Below, one piece after another: positions 57,731 to 64,000 of a stretch of 64,000 nucleotides of DNA; positions within the stretch are counted from its first letter, which is position 1, and each line of letters starts with the position of its first letter. Source of the DNA: Ignavibacteria bacterium (GTDB taxonomy: Bacteria; Bacteroidota; Ignavibacteria; Tepidaquicellales; OLB5); the NCBI GenBank assembly GCA_030835085.1, contig JAUQWQ010000158.1:65125-129124 (forward strand), in the 5' to 3' direction. The notes beneath the pieces were generated by a model that searched no databases, was not told the DNA's origin, and saw nothing but the letters and a program-made list of their open reading frames with translations. The position numbers and the translations under genes are program-made.

Positions 57731-58717
57731 TCACCGCAATTTCTTCATTTGAGCCATGAAAAATTTTATAACCTCTAAATTCACTTCTGCTGTAGTCCAA
57801 TGTCCCACTTTTTCATATGTTTTGAAGACTGCATTAATATTTTTCTTCGTGTAGATCTTCTGACATTCCAGATATCTCGCCTGCACATTACTTCCAAGAT
57901 TTTCATTGATTATTTTGCGTTCCTCTTCGGTATAAGCATCATCAAACTGAACTGCGTCATTATCATCCAAAGCCCCCATATATATGAATTGAGGAATTTC
58001 TTTATATGAATCCAGATCAAATTTATCACCGAAAATCTCTTTGAAATCGTTGATACCGATAGGGTAGTCAATTGCAATTCCGTTTAAGTTGTTTTGGGGC
58101 AGCATAAGTTTTCCGTTAAATCCGCCTATTGCCAATGCCTGTATTTTATCAGGATGAATAAAGCTAAAACGATTGGTAAACGTACCGGAAGCCGAAAATC
58201 CATTCATAAAAAATTTAGGTTCAACCTGAATATCCATAGACTTCAAAAGAATTCCGGCATCACTAATCATTTCCAATAATTGGAGGTCAAGCCTCCTCAA
58301 GGCTTGTGTTTTTTCTAAAATTATATCTCTATCCAACGCATGGATATACATCAAAGGCTGAGATTCAGGCCGTGGAAAAACGGGAACGAGCAAGGGTATT
58401 TTTAATTCAGTAGAAATATTATTGCCAACTGATCTTACTGCGGCCAAATTAACTGCATATTTTTTGTGAACTTCTATGCTATCAGTTATTTTCCCTGTGT
58501 TGTTGGGTTCTACAAGCAGGAATAACTTCTTATTCAAGGGAGTCCCTTTAGGAATAAACAAAATGTAATTATGATAAAATCCCTTTTCGGGATCCATATT
58601 AACAATAATCAGACTATCGCTTTTGATAGTGGTCGTTTCTGAATTTTGAGCAAATGAAGCAATATGAGTGAATACAAGAAACAAAAAAAGGATGCAACTT
58701 ATAACTAGTGATCTCAT
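57731..58717 (-). CDS. Secreted alpha/beta-hydrolase-like protein
   Basis: 328 aa, signal peptide MRSLVISCILFLFLVFTHIASFAQ. A short beta-rich N-terminal part (NYILFIPKGTP, LFLLVEPNNTGK) leads into an alpha/beta-hydrolase core with nucleophile elbow GFSASG (in FFMNGFSASGTFTNRF), FIYMGALDDND at the acid position and a C-terminal His in YEKVGHWTTAE. The architecture resembles esterase/PHB-depolymerase-like proteins. Substrate unknown. Confidence 0.8.
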   Translation of the reverse strand: MRSLVISCILFLFLVFTHIASFAQNSETTTIKSDSLIIVNMDPEKGFYHNYILFIPKGTPLNKKLFLLVEPNNTGKITDSIEVHKKYAVNLAAVRSVGNNISTELKIPLLVPVFPRPESQPLMYIHALDRDIILEKTQALRRLDLQLLEMISDAGILLKSMDIQVEPKFFMNGFSASGTFTNRFSFIHPDKIQALAIGGFNGKLMLPQNNLNGIAIDYPIGINDFKEIFGDKFDLDSYKEIPQFIYMGALDDNDAVQFDDAYTEEERKIINENLGSNVQARYLECQKIYTKKNINAVFKTYEKVGHWTTAEVNLEVIKFFMAQMKKLR

Positions 58718-58731
58718 ATAATTTTACAAAG

Positions 58732-59223
58732 TTAAAATTTTAGATTAACCAATAACGCGAATAAATATAATCCAGCGCCAAATGCGGCGTGATTCATAAG
58801 GCTGCGGAGCCTTGCCTGGTTGGGGTTAGGAGTCTTTGATGCCGCAAATCCAAATCCAAATGCCGGCTGCATAATGAACAATGGAGCAATTACTGATGCA
58901 ATCCCGAAAACAACCGCCGGAAGAATTGTCGGATCAAGAAGCCAGCTCTTACCCATTATTAGAATGAAAATGGCAGCAAGCGAAATACCAATCATATAAT
59001 GAGTAATCCAGCCAGCAATACACTCTCCTCTTTTGGGAGTTACTTTAGTGATATTTGCATGTTTGAAGATCCCCTGAGACATATAAAGTACCCATCGCCC
59101 TACTATGCATATATTTGACGGGGTTATCCTGAAGGTAAGCTTCAGAAGCTGAGCCCAAAGATCAAAAGTGAGTGTTGCTCCAACGCCAATTATAGCAATC
59201 TTTACAATTAATAAGTTAATCAT
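58732..59223 (-). CDS. DUF2938 membrane protein
   Basis: 163 aa with four to five hydrophobic helices (LLIVKIAIIGVGATLTFDLWAQ, HYMIGISLAAIFILIMG, ILPAVVFGIASVIAPLFIMQPAFGFGFAASKTPNP). The MQPAFGFGFAASKTPNP block is typical of DUF2938. Function unknown. Its ATG lies 8 bp inside the end of the DUF2200 gene, so the two are coupled. Confidence 0.8.
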   Translation of the reverse strand: MINLLIVKIAIIGVGATLTFDLWAQLLKLTFRITPSNICIVGRWVLYMSQGIFKHANITKVTPKRGECIAGWITHYMIGISLAAIFILIMGKSWLLDPTILPAVVFGIASVIAPLFIMQPAFGFGFAASKTPNPNQARLRSLMNHAAFGAGLYLFALLVNLKF

Positions 59224-59584
59224 TGCTTCGAATTATCTTCTCCATTTTCCTGCCTTTGGCAAGTTCATCTACAAGTTTATCCAGGTAACGGGCTTTCTGA
59301 GTCAAAGGATTTTCGATATCCTCTACACGGTAACCGCAAATTGTTCCGGTGATGAGGTGCGCATTCTTATTCAGTTTTGCCCTTTTGAAAAATTCCTCAA
59401 AAGTGACTTTATCTTTTATCAACTCCTGCAGCTTTTTATTATCAAAGCCTGTGAGCCATTGTATGACCTCGTGCAGTTCTTTTTTTGTTCTACCCTTGCT
59501 TTCAACCTTTGTAACATAGTGGGGATACACGGAGGCAAAGCTCATTTTTGCGATACGCTCATCATGATTTGCAGTTGTCTTCAT
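59216..59584 (-). CDS. DUF2200 protein
   Basis: 122 aa matching the DUF2200 pattern from end to end: MSFASVYPHYVTKVESKGRTKKEL, IQWLTGFDNKKLQELI, VTFEEFFKRAKLNKNAHLITG, CGYRVEDIENPLTQKARYLDKLVDEL. Small cytosolic helical protein of unknown function, first gene of a two-gene unit with the DUF2938 membrane protein. Confidence 0.82.
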   Translation of the reverse strand: MKTTANHDERIAKMSFASVYPHYVTKVESKGRTKKELHEVIQWLTGFDNKKLQELIKDKVTFEEFFKRAKLNKNAHLITGTICGYRVEDIENPLTQKARYLDKLVDELAKGRKMEKIIRSND

Positions 59585-59793
59585 GCTTTATTTGGTGTTT
59601 AAATTATAATTTTTCAAAATTTACTCAATGCGCAAGTTTTTTTCAATGTATCAAAAATTAACCTGAGAGTATTTAGAAACATATAGGGTAATATAGATAT
59701 ATATTGAAGTTAATTTTACCGGAAATTTGCCTGATTATTAAGCCATTTTACTCTTATACTTGCATTAATAATTTAAATATTAAGGAGTTTTAT

Positions 59794-60498
59794 ATGGATC
59801 TTAAAAACGCAAAAGTGCTTGTCACAGGTGGAAGTATGGGAATAGGCTATGCAGCTGCAAAAACATTGATTGATGCCGGCGCGAAAGTTGTAATTTGCGG
59901 CAGAGATACAAAAAGACTGGAAGCCTCAGCTAAAGAACTTGGAGCAATTCCGGTTTTAGCCGACGTTGCAATAGAAAGCGATGTAATTTCGCTTATAGCA
60001 AAAACCATTGAAGCGATGGATGGATACAATGTGCTGATAAATAACGCAGCTTACGGATATTTCAGCCCGCTAACAGGTATTGATACAGCAAAGTTTAACG
60101 ATGTATTAATGACAAATATTACAGGTGCTATGATGTGCGGAAGAGAATCAGCCAAATATTTCACAGAAAAAAGCTATGGCAATATAGTAAATATCGCATC
60201 AAGTGCAGGTACGGGCGGATTCGCAAACGGCTCACCTTACTGCGCAACTAAATTCGCTCTAAGGGGCATGAACGAATGCTGGCGCGCGGAACTAAGAAAA
60301 CATAACATAAGGGTGATGCTGGTTAATCCAAGTGAAGTACAGACTAACTTCGGCATAAATGCCGGCGGCAAGCCTCGTGATTTCAATCCGACCAAGCTCG
60401 AAGGCGCACAGATCGCGCATTTAATTAAATCTATGCTTGAAATGGATGATAAGGGTTTTATTCCCGAAGCCGGTGTTTGGGCAACAAACCCGCAATAG
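59794..60498 (+). CDS. Short-chain dehydrogenase/reductase
   Basis: The ATG at 59794 (MDLKNAKVLVTGGSMGIG) has the ribosome site AAGGAG 6 bp upstream and is preferred over the track start at 59704. 234 aa. Cofactor motif TGGSMGIG, NNAAYGY, catalytic SSAGTGGFANGSPYCATK with Tyr/Lys. It is a different SDR subtype from the pair at 47-49 kb. Substrate unknown; no neighbour points to a pathway. Confidence 0.9.
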   Translation: MDLKNAKVLVTGGSMGIGYAAAKTLIDAGAKVVICGRDTKRLEASAKELGAIPVLADVAIESDVISLIAKTIEAMDGYNVLINNAAYGYFSPLTGIDTAKFNDVLMTNITGAMMCGRESAKYFTEKSYGNIVNIASSAGTGGFANGSPYCATKFALRGMNECWRAELRKHNIRVMLVNPSEVQTNFGINAGGKPRDFNPTKLEGAQIAHLIKSMLEMDDKGFIPEAGVWATNPQ

Positions 60499-60560
60499 CA
60501 AGGTAAATTCTTAAAATTTAAGAATTATTTTTTGATGGATAACTAATAAACAACAAATAT

Positions 60561-62033
60561 CTATTTTCCTAAACATGATGTAACTTTAGATAACAACCAA
60601 TCTTTATAAGAGATTTGATTTTCTGATTCAATTCTACGTCTCAAATATTCAATTTCATTTTTATTATTTTCAATTTTTAAGATTATGAATTTCTCGAAAT
60701 ATTTTAAATAATTACCGATACGGATTTTCCTATGTTCTGATACCAGGGTATTGTTCCTTAAAAATTCCTTAAAACTTTTAATTTCACAAATAGCTTCTTC
60801 ATAGTAATTTAGTTCATAATACATTTTTATAACTATATTTTTAATATCGTATTTATATACAAAATTATTCATGATGATCTTATTGTAATGATGAAGCGCT
60901 TTCGGGTAGTTACCAGTGTGACTATAGAAGTATGTATAGCTAAAATTCAGTAAATTTTCCTTGTTTGTTGGATTTACATCTTTAATATGTTTATTAATAA
61001 AATTTAGAGTCCAGTCATATTCTTTCAGAAAAAGGCCGTGAATCATTATATCTCTATACAAATCATCCGACAAGTATTTATTTTTTCTGTCTTTATAATA
61101 TTTATTGTTCAATAAAACAGTGTATAGTCTGAACAACTCATAATTAATACTTTTGGGAGTGTTAGCCGACCTTTTTCTTAAGATACAATAATTGATCATC
61201 CAGTTATAATGGAATGCTATTTCATCTGGACTAAATGATTTTACATTTTTCTCAAAAAATTCCTTATATCGGAAATAATAATCTTCTTTTTCTAAAAAAT
61301 TAAATGTTTGAATAAGAAATTTGTATAAGGTGATAATTATTGACCCATGTTCGCTTTTATAAACTTTCAATAAATTATCAAGATCCAGGTTTTTAATTAA
61401 GGTATTAATAGGGTTGAATGAACTGGTTATATTATATTTTTCAGCAAAAATTCTGGAATTGAGATATAGGGAAATTATTTCAGAAATATAGAAATTTAAT
61501 AGATCAAAACTAATTGATTTTATTTGATTTAATCTATCAATCGCATCTTTAGAATGTAAAATATTCTTTTGTTTATGTGCAAAATTAAAGAGTAACGTAT
61601 TATGCCAATACTTATTATAAAGGTTTCTTGCATCTATAGTTGAATCTGTTATTAAATTCTTTCTTACTCTATTACGGATTAATTTATCTGACTTTCGATG
61701 GAGCAAATCATCTAAAAGAAAATTTTCTACTTCAAACTCATTTTTTTCAAAATTACTAATTGATAGAAACCTTAATGCTAATTTTAGCAGTTCAGAAAGA
61801 GCATCTCTAAAAGTAGAATCATTATACCTACCACTTTGAGTGCTTCTGGTTGCTATAATTTTTTTATTGAAATCCTTATGGTCAAATTCAGGATAATAAG
61901 CAACAATTTCGCTAAAAAGTTTCAGCATTTTTTCGCTGTTATTAAAATAGGGAGATTTAAGAAATCGTTCAAATTTCTTTATTTCATCATTTGAAAATGA
62001 TTTGAATAAGTCAATAAGGTTGTGGTTCAGCAT
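60561..62033 (-). CDS. Hypothetical all-helical protein, about 490 aa
   Basis: 490 aa, no signal peptide, very rich in Lys, Asn, Tyr, Phe and Leu and poor in Gly/Pro. It starts MLNHNLIDLFKSFSNDEIKKFERFLKSPYFNN, and the middle and end look like irregular helical hairpins (YFYSHTGNYPKALHHYNKII, MYYELNYYEEAICEIKSF) that recall degenerate TPRs. No catalytic motif. The AT-rich codon use resembles the RiPP genes to its right and differs from the genes to its left, so it may belong to the same acquired segment. Function unknown. Confidence 0.7.
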   Translation of the reverse strand: MLNHNLIDLFKSFSNDEIKKFERFLKSPYFNNSEKMLKLFSEIVAYYPEFDHKDFNKKIIATRSTQSGRYNDSTFRDALSELLKLALRFLSISNFEKNEFEVENFLLDDLLHRKSDKLIRNRVRKNLITDSTIDARNLYNKYWHNTLLFNFAHKQKNILHSKDAIDRLNQIKSISFDLLNFYISEIISLYLNSRIFAEKYNITSSFNPINTLIKNLDLDNLLKVYKSEHGSIIITLYKFLIQTFNFLEKEDYYFRYKEFFEKNVKSFSPDEIAFHYNWMINYCILRKRSANTPKSINYELFRLYTVLLNNKYYKDRKNKYLSDDLYRDIMIHGLFLKEYDWTLNFINKHIKDVNPTNKENLLNFSYTYFYSHTGNYPKALHHYNKIIMNNFVYKYDIKNIVIKMYYELNYYEEAICEIKSFKEFLRNNTLVSEHRKIRIGNYLKYFEKFIILKIENNKNEIEYLRRRIESENQISYKDWLLSKVTSCLGK

Positions 62034-62232
62034 ACAATATTTTCAATTCTCCGTCAAATTTATCAGCAATTAATGTCAAATATATAGATTATAGTACAAA
62101 AAAGCAAAATATTACAGTAGTAATTTCAGTTACTATTTAGTAATAACCGTCAATCAGAAAAAACTTTGTTTTACTTTTTTTACAATAGCAATTATGTTAT
62201 AATTAACAAACCTAAGGAGAAATAATCTTAAT

Positions 62233-62442
62233 ATGAAAAGAATACTAATTTATTCATTTGTAGCTGCTATTTTCTTTTTGATCAGCCCTTTTGGAGTATT
62301 TTCAAATACTCAATTAAAATCACAATATTCTTCAACTTTTTCAACTGATTATACAGTACGAGTTAATATCGATGGGAAATGGTATTTAGTAACGTATAAC
62401 AGTGATGGTTACATCATAAACATGATAGAAGATGACGAATAA
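62233..62442 (+). CDS. Small secreted hypothetical protein
   Basis: 69 aa: signal peptide MKRILIYSFVAAIFFLISPFGVFS, then a mature part of about 45 residues with a strand pair (YTVRVNIDGKWYLVTYNSDG) and an acidic end (MIEDDE). AAGGAGA lies 13 bp upstream of the ATG. It precedes the two RiPP precursors on the same strand by 62 bp, so it may be part of the same transcript, for example as an immunity or exported accessory protein; this is inference from position only. Confidence 0.6.
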   Translation: MKRILIYSFVAAIFFLISPFGVFSNTQLKSQYSSTFSTDYTVRVNIDGKWYLVTYNSDGYIINMIEDDE

Positions 62443-62504
62443 TATCATATCTGCAGATATGCAAACAAATTAATTCATAAACTAAACAAACAAGGAGCAG
62501 AGTT

Positions 62505-62699
62505 ATGCCAAAAAAACTGAAATTAAAACTCGAGGACCTGAAAATCCAAAGTTTTGTTACTCTTTTAACAGAAGACGAAAAAAAGAAATTTAAAGGCGGG
62601 GGTTCTGTGGATTGCGACTCAACTCACTATCCATGTTGCCATACTACTTTTGAACCAACTTGTCGGCCATCATATTGTTCAGGGGAAGTTTGTTGTTAA
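62505..62699 (+). CDS. RiPP precursor peptide A (pinensin-like lanthipeptide leader, seven-Cys core)
   Basis: 64 aa, ribosome site AAGGAG before the ATG. The leader MPKKLKLKLEDLKIQSFV with TLLTEDEKKKFKGGG matches the Bacteroidota class I / pinensin-type leader style (LxLxxLxVxSF ... GG). A double-Gly-type cleavage site is followed by a core of about 32 residues beginning SVDCDSTHYPCC and ending SYCSGEVCC, with 7 Cys and 8 Ser/Thr. Such Ser/Thr can be dehydrated and joined to Cys as lanthionine rings. The convergent LanC/LanM-like gene 0.4 kb away supports a lanthipeptide. A disulfide or metal-binding peptide is the alternative. Confidence 0.75.
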   Translation: MPKKLKLKLEDLKIQSFVTLLTEDEKKKFKGGGSVDCDSTHYPCCHTTFEPTCRPSYCSGEVCC

Positions 62700-62709
62700 A
62701 ATTACAAAG

Positions 62710-62743
62710 AATGTACCTTGAATTGCAGAATTCAGGGTACATT
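62710..62743 (+). terminator. Hairpin after RiPP precursor A
   Basis: AATGTACCTTGAATT-GCAG-AATTCAGGGTACATT, 15-bp stem with one G-T pair, then CAATTTT. Inner part TTGAATTGCAGAATTCA is shared with the hairpin after precursor B. Confidence 0.8.
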
Positions 62744-62782
62744 CAATTTTAATTCAAATAGTATTCTAAAAGGAACTTAGTT

Positions 62783-62980
62783 ATGCCAAAAAAACTGAAA
62801 CTAAAACTCGAGGATCTGAAGATCCAAAGTTTTGTAACTCTTTTAACAGAAGACGAAAAAAAGCAATTTAAAGGCGGTGGTACTGTGGATTGTGCTCCAA
62901 CATACCAACTACCTTGTCACTCAGCAACATGTCAAATGACATGTCCAAATTCTTATTGTTCAGGTTTTGAATGCTGTTGA
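62783..62980 (+). CDS. RiPP precursor peptide B (duplicate of A with a different core)
   Basis: 65 aa. The leader is the same as in precursor A except Lys to Gln two residues before KGGG. The core beginning TVDCAPTYQLPC and ending SYCSGFECC again has 7 Cys and here 7 Ser/Thr. Start motif (T/S)VDC and end motif SYCSGxxCC are kept while the middle differs, the pattern expected for duplicated precursors whose products diversify under a fixed leader. 83 bp downstream of A; a related hairpin follows it. Confidence 0.75.
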   Translation: MPKKLKLKLEDLKIQSFVTLLTEDEKKQFKGGGTVDCAPTYQLPCHSATCQMTCPNSYCSGFECC

Positions 62981-62992
62981 TTAATAATTTAA

Positions 62993-63019
62993 TCCCTTGA
63001 ATTGCAGAAATTCAAGGGA
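62993..63019 (+). terminator. Hairpin after RiPP precursor B
   Basis: TCCCTTGAATT-GCAGA-AATTCAAGGGA, 11-bp perfect stem 12 bp after the stop; core shared with the hairpin after precursor A. Confidence 0.75.
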
Positions 63020-63080
63020 CTAAAATTAAAATGCCATCCAAGCAAATAATTATGGATATTAAATTTAATAAAATCAAATT

Positions 63081-64000
63081 TCACACTAAGTAACAAGAAC
63101 CTGCTAATTCCTTTATTTGAATTAATAATATTTTTTCTGCTTCCTCTTTTTCCTTTATTGAATTTACATCAAAACAAATTAACAATTCTTTTATTACTTT
63201 ATTAACTGTTTTTTCTGTCTGAAAACTATTCAATATTATATTTACAAGTTGGGATATTTTTTTTATGATTGTCTTATTAGCATTTTGTTTCAATACAAAA
63301 TAAATTTCTCCGGCAGGGGTATTCATCATGTTAAATAATGTTTCGTTATTATTGCTCCAATCCCACTTTGAATTAAGTATATAAATAGAATTATTTAACT
63401 TCAAACTTTGCTTTAAAAATACAGGATCATCAAATTTTAAAAACTTTTTGGCATTTTCGTTTTCAATGATCCTTTTTATATCAAGATATGCAAAACTCAT
63501 TATAGAATGATCAAACTGAATATACTTTGTTTCATATTTAAACAGATCCGATAATCTTTCCGAAATATCCTTATTTTGAATACACTTCTTATATTTTGAA
63601 TAAAAAACGTTAAAGTTTTTTGTATAATCGGGACTTACTCCAAATTCATCAAATTTAATCGGTTTTTGGAATGTTTGGAATAGATAGGAAATTGTTTTTG
63701 GATAAAGTTTTTTGTAAAGTATTTCAGAAATTTCATTAATATTAATGTTTATATGTTTATATTTTTTTGAAAGAGTTTCACGTTTTGTTTTACTATCCAG
63801 CTTTGGCATTAACATTGAAGAAATTTTTTTTGGGGAAAGCAGCCTTGTAAAAAAATGACCAATTCCGCTCATTCCCATTAGCATACTTTTATCATCCACA
63901 TTCTGATCGATGAACACCCCATACCCTGATTTATAATATCCTATTTGTTGCTTCTGAATTAACACCTTTTCACCAACAATTTCTGCATACTTTAAATATT
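63081..64000 (-). CDS. C-terminal part of a LanC/LanM-like lanthipeptide cyclase with C-terminal extension (5'-incomplete)
   Basis: The frame is open past the listed start (a GTG at 63965) to the window edge (YLKYAEIVGEKVLIQ...), so the gene begins outside. The visible N-terminal part, MLMGMSGIGHFFTRLLSPKK, is the closing helix of LanC-type domains (MTGLAGIGYFLLRL.. in LanM/LanC). The zinc ligands of LanC would lie upstream, out of view. After it come about 230 extra residues not usual for LanM, with KLNNSIYILNSKWDWS and a final 90-residue helical part (TPAGEIYFVLKQNANK ... ELAGSCYLV) that looks like a small winged-helix or RRE-type domain. It converges on the two precursor genes. The LanC call is by motif only. 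Confidence 0.6.
   Translation of the reverse strand, partial: YLKYAEIVGEKVLIQKQQIGYYKSGYGVFIDQNVDDKSMLMGMSGIGHFFTRLLSPKKISSMLMPKLDSKTKRETLSKKYKHINININEISEILYKKLYPKTISYLFQTFQKPIKFDEFGVSPDYTKNFNVFYSKYKKCIQNKDISERLSDLFKYETKYIQFDHSIMSFAYLDIKRIIENENAKKFLKFDDPVFLKQSLKLNNSIYILNSKWDWSNNNETLFNMMNTPAGEIYFVLKQNANKTIIKKISQLVNIILNSFQTEKTVNKVIKELLICFDVNSIKEKEEAEKILLIQIKELAGSCYLV

Noticed and set aside
59755-59762. TATACTTG as promoter of the SDR at 59794
   Set aside because: The -7 box has one mismatch and the nearest TTG is 25 bp upstream, outside the usual spacing.

Overview
The window looks like chromosomal DNA of a low-GC member of the Bacteroidota/Ignavibacteriota (FCB) group. The signs are: at least eleven secreted proteins ending in a type IX secretion (T9SS, Por) sorting domain with the hallmark QNYPNPFNP start and a KKMxLxK end; Bacteroidota-type promoters (TTG, 20-21 bp, TAnnTTTG) upstream of several genes; and a pinensin-like lanthipeptide leader type known from this group. 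The exact genus cannot be read from the sequence.

Layout. 1-7.1 kb: an SppA peptidase fused to a beta-barrel-like N-terminus (5'-incomplete) and three tandem BNR/sialidase-like secreted proteins. 7.1-9.8 kb: dnaX and an agmatinase-family gene. 9.9-14.5 kb (minus): a TPR protein with a long Glu/Lys/Val repeat linker, a damaged tRNA-Ser copy beside an intact tRNA-Ser(GCT), a two-lobed aspartyl protease, an AraC regulator. 14.5-25.3 kb (minus): a signalling island with three large PAS histidine kinases, two response regulators and a PepP-type peptidase. 25.4-29.8 kb (minus): tRNA-Thr(TGT), rdgB and a heterodimeric ABC exporter with one degenerate ATP site. 30-42.4 kb (minus): T9SS cargo, namely two arylsulfotransferase-like paralogs and then a tight eight-gene run made of six members of an unrecognised secreted family, one Ycf48/BNR-like protein and one LVIVD-repeat protein. 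42.5-44.6 kb: groES-groEL behind a perfect CIRCE operator. 44.7-60.5 kb: housekeeping and accessory genes (PLD-like protein with a sensor-like regulator, three SDRs, methylmalonyl-CoA mutase large subunit, Cys-rich HMA-like protein, aldehyde dehydrogenase, NADP glutamate dehydrogenase, several DUF proteins), with gaps full of palindromic repeats. 60.5-64 kb: an unknown helical protein, a small secreted protein, two near-identical RiPP precursors with GG leaders and seven-Cys cores, and, convergent to them, the 3' end of a LanC/LanM-like lanthipeptide cyclase with an unusual C-terminal extension.

The most promising unexplored items are the RiPP locus at the right edge and the six-paralog T9SS cargo operon. 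Other points of interest are the tRNA-Ser remnant with a palindromic insertion and the families of intergenic hairpins. All family assignments come from reading motifs by eye; no database search was possible.
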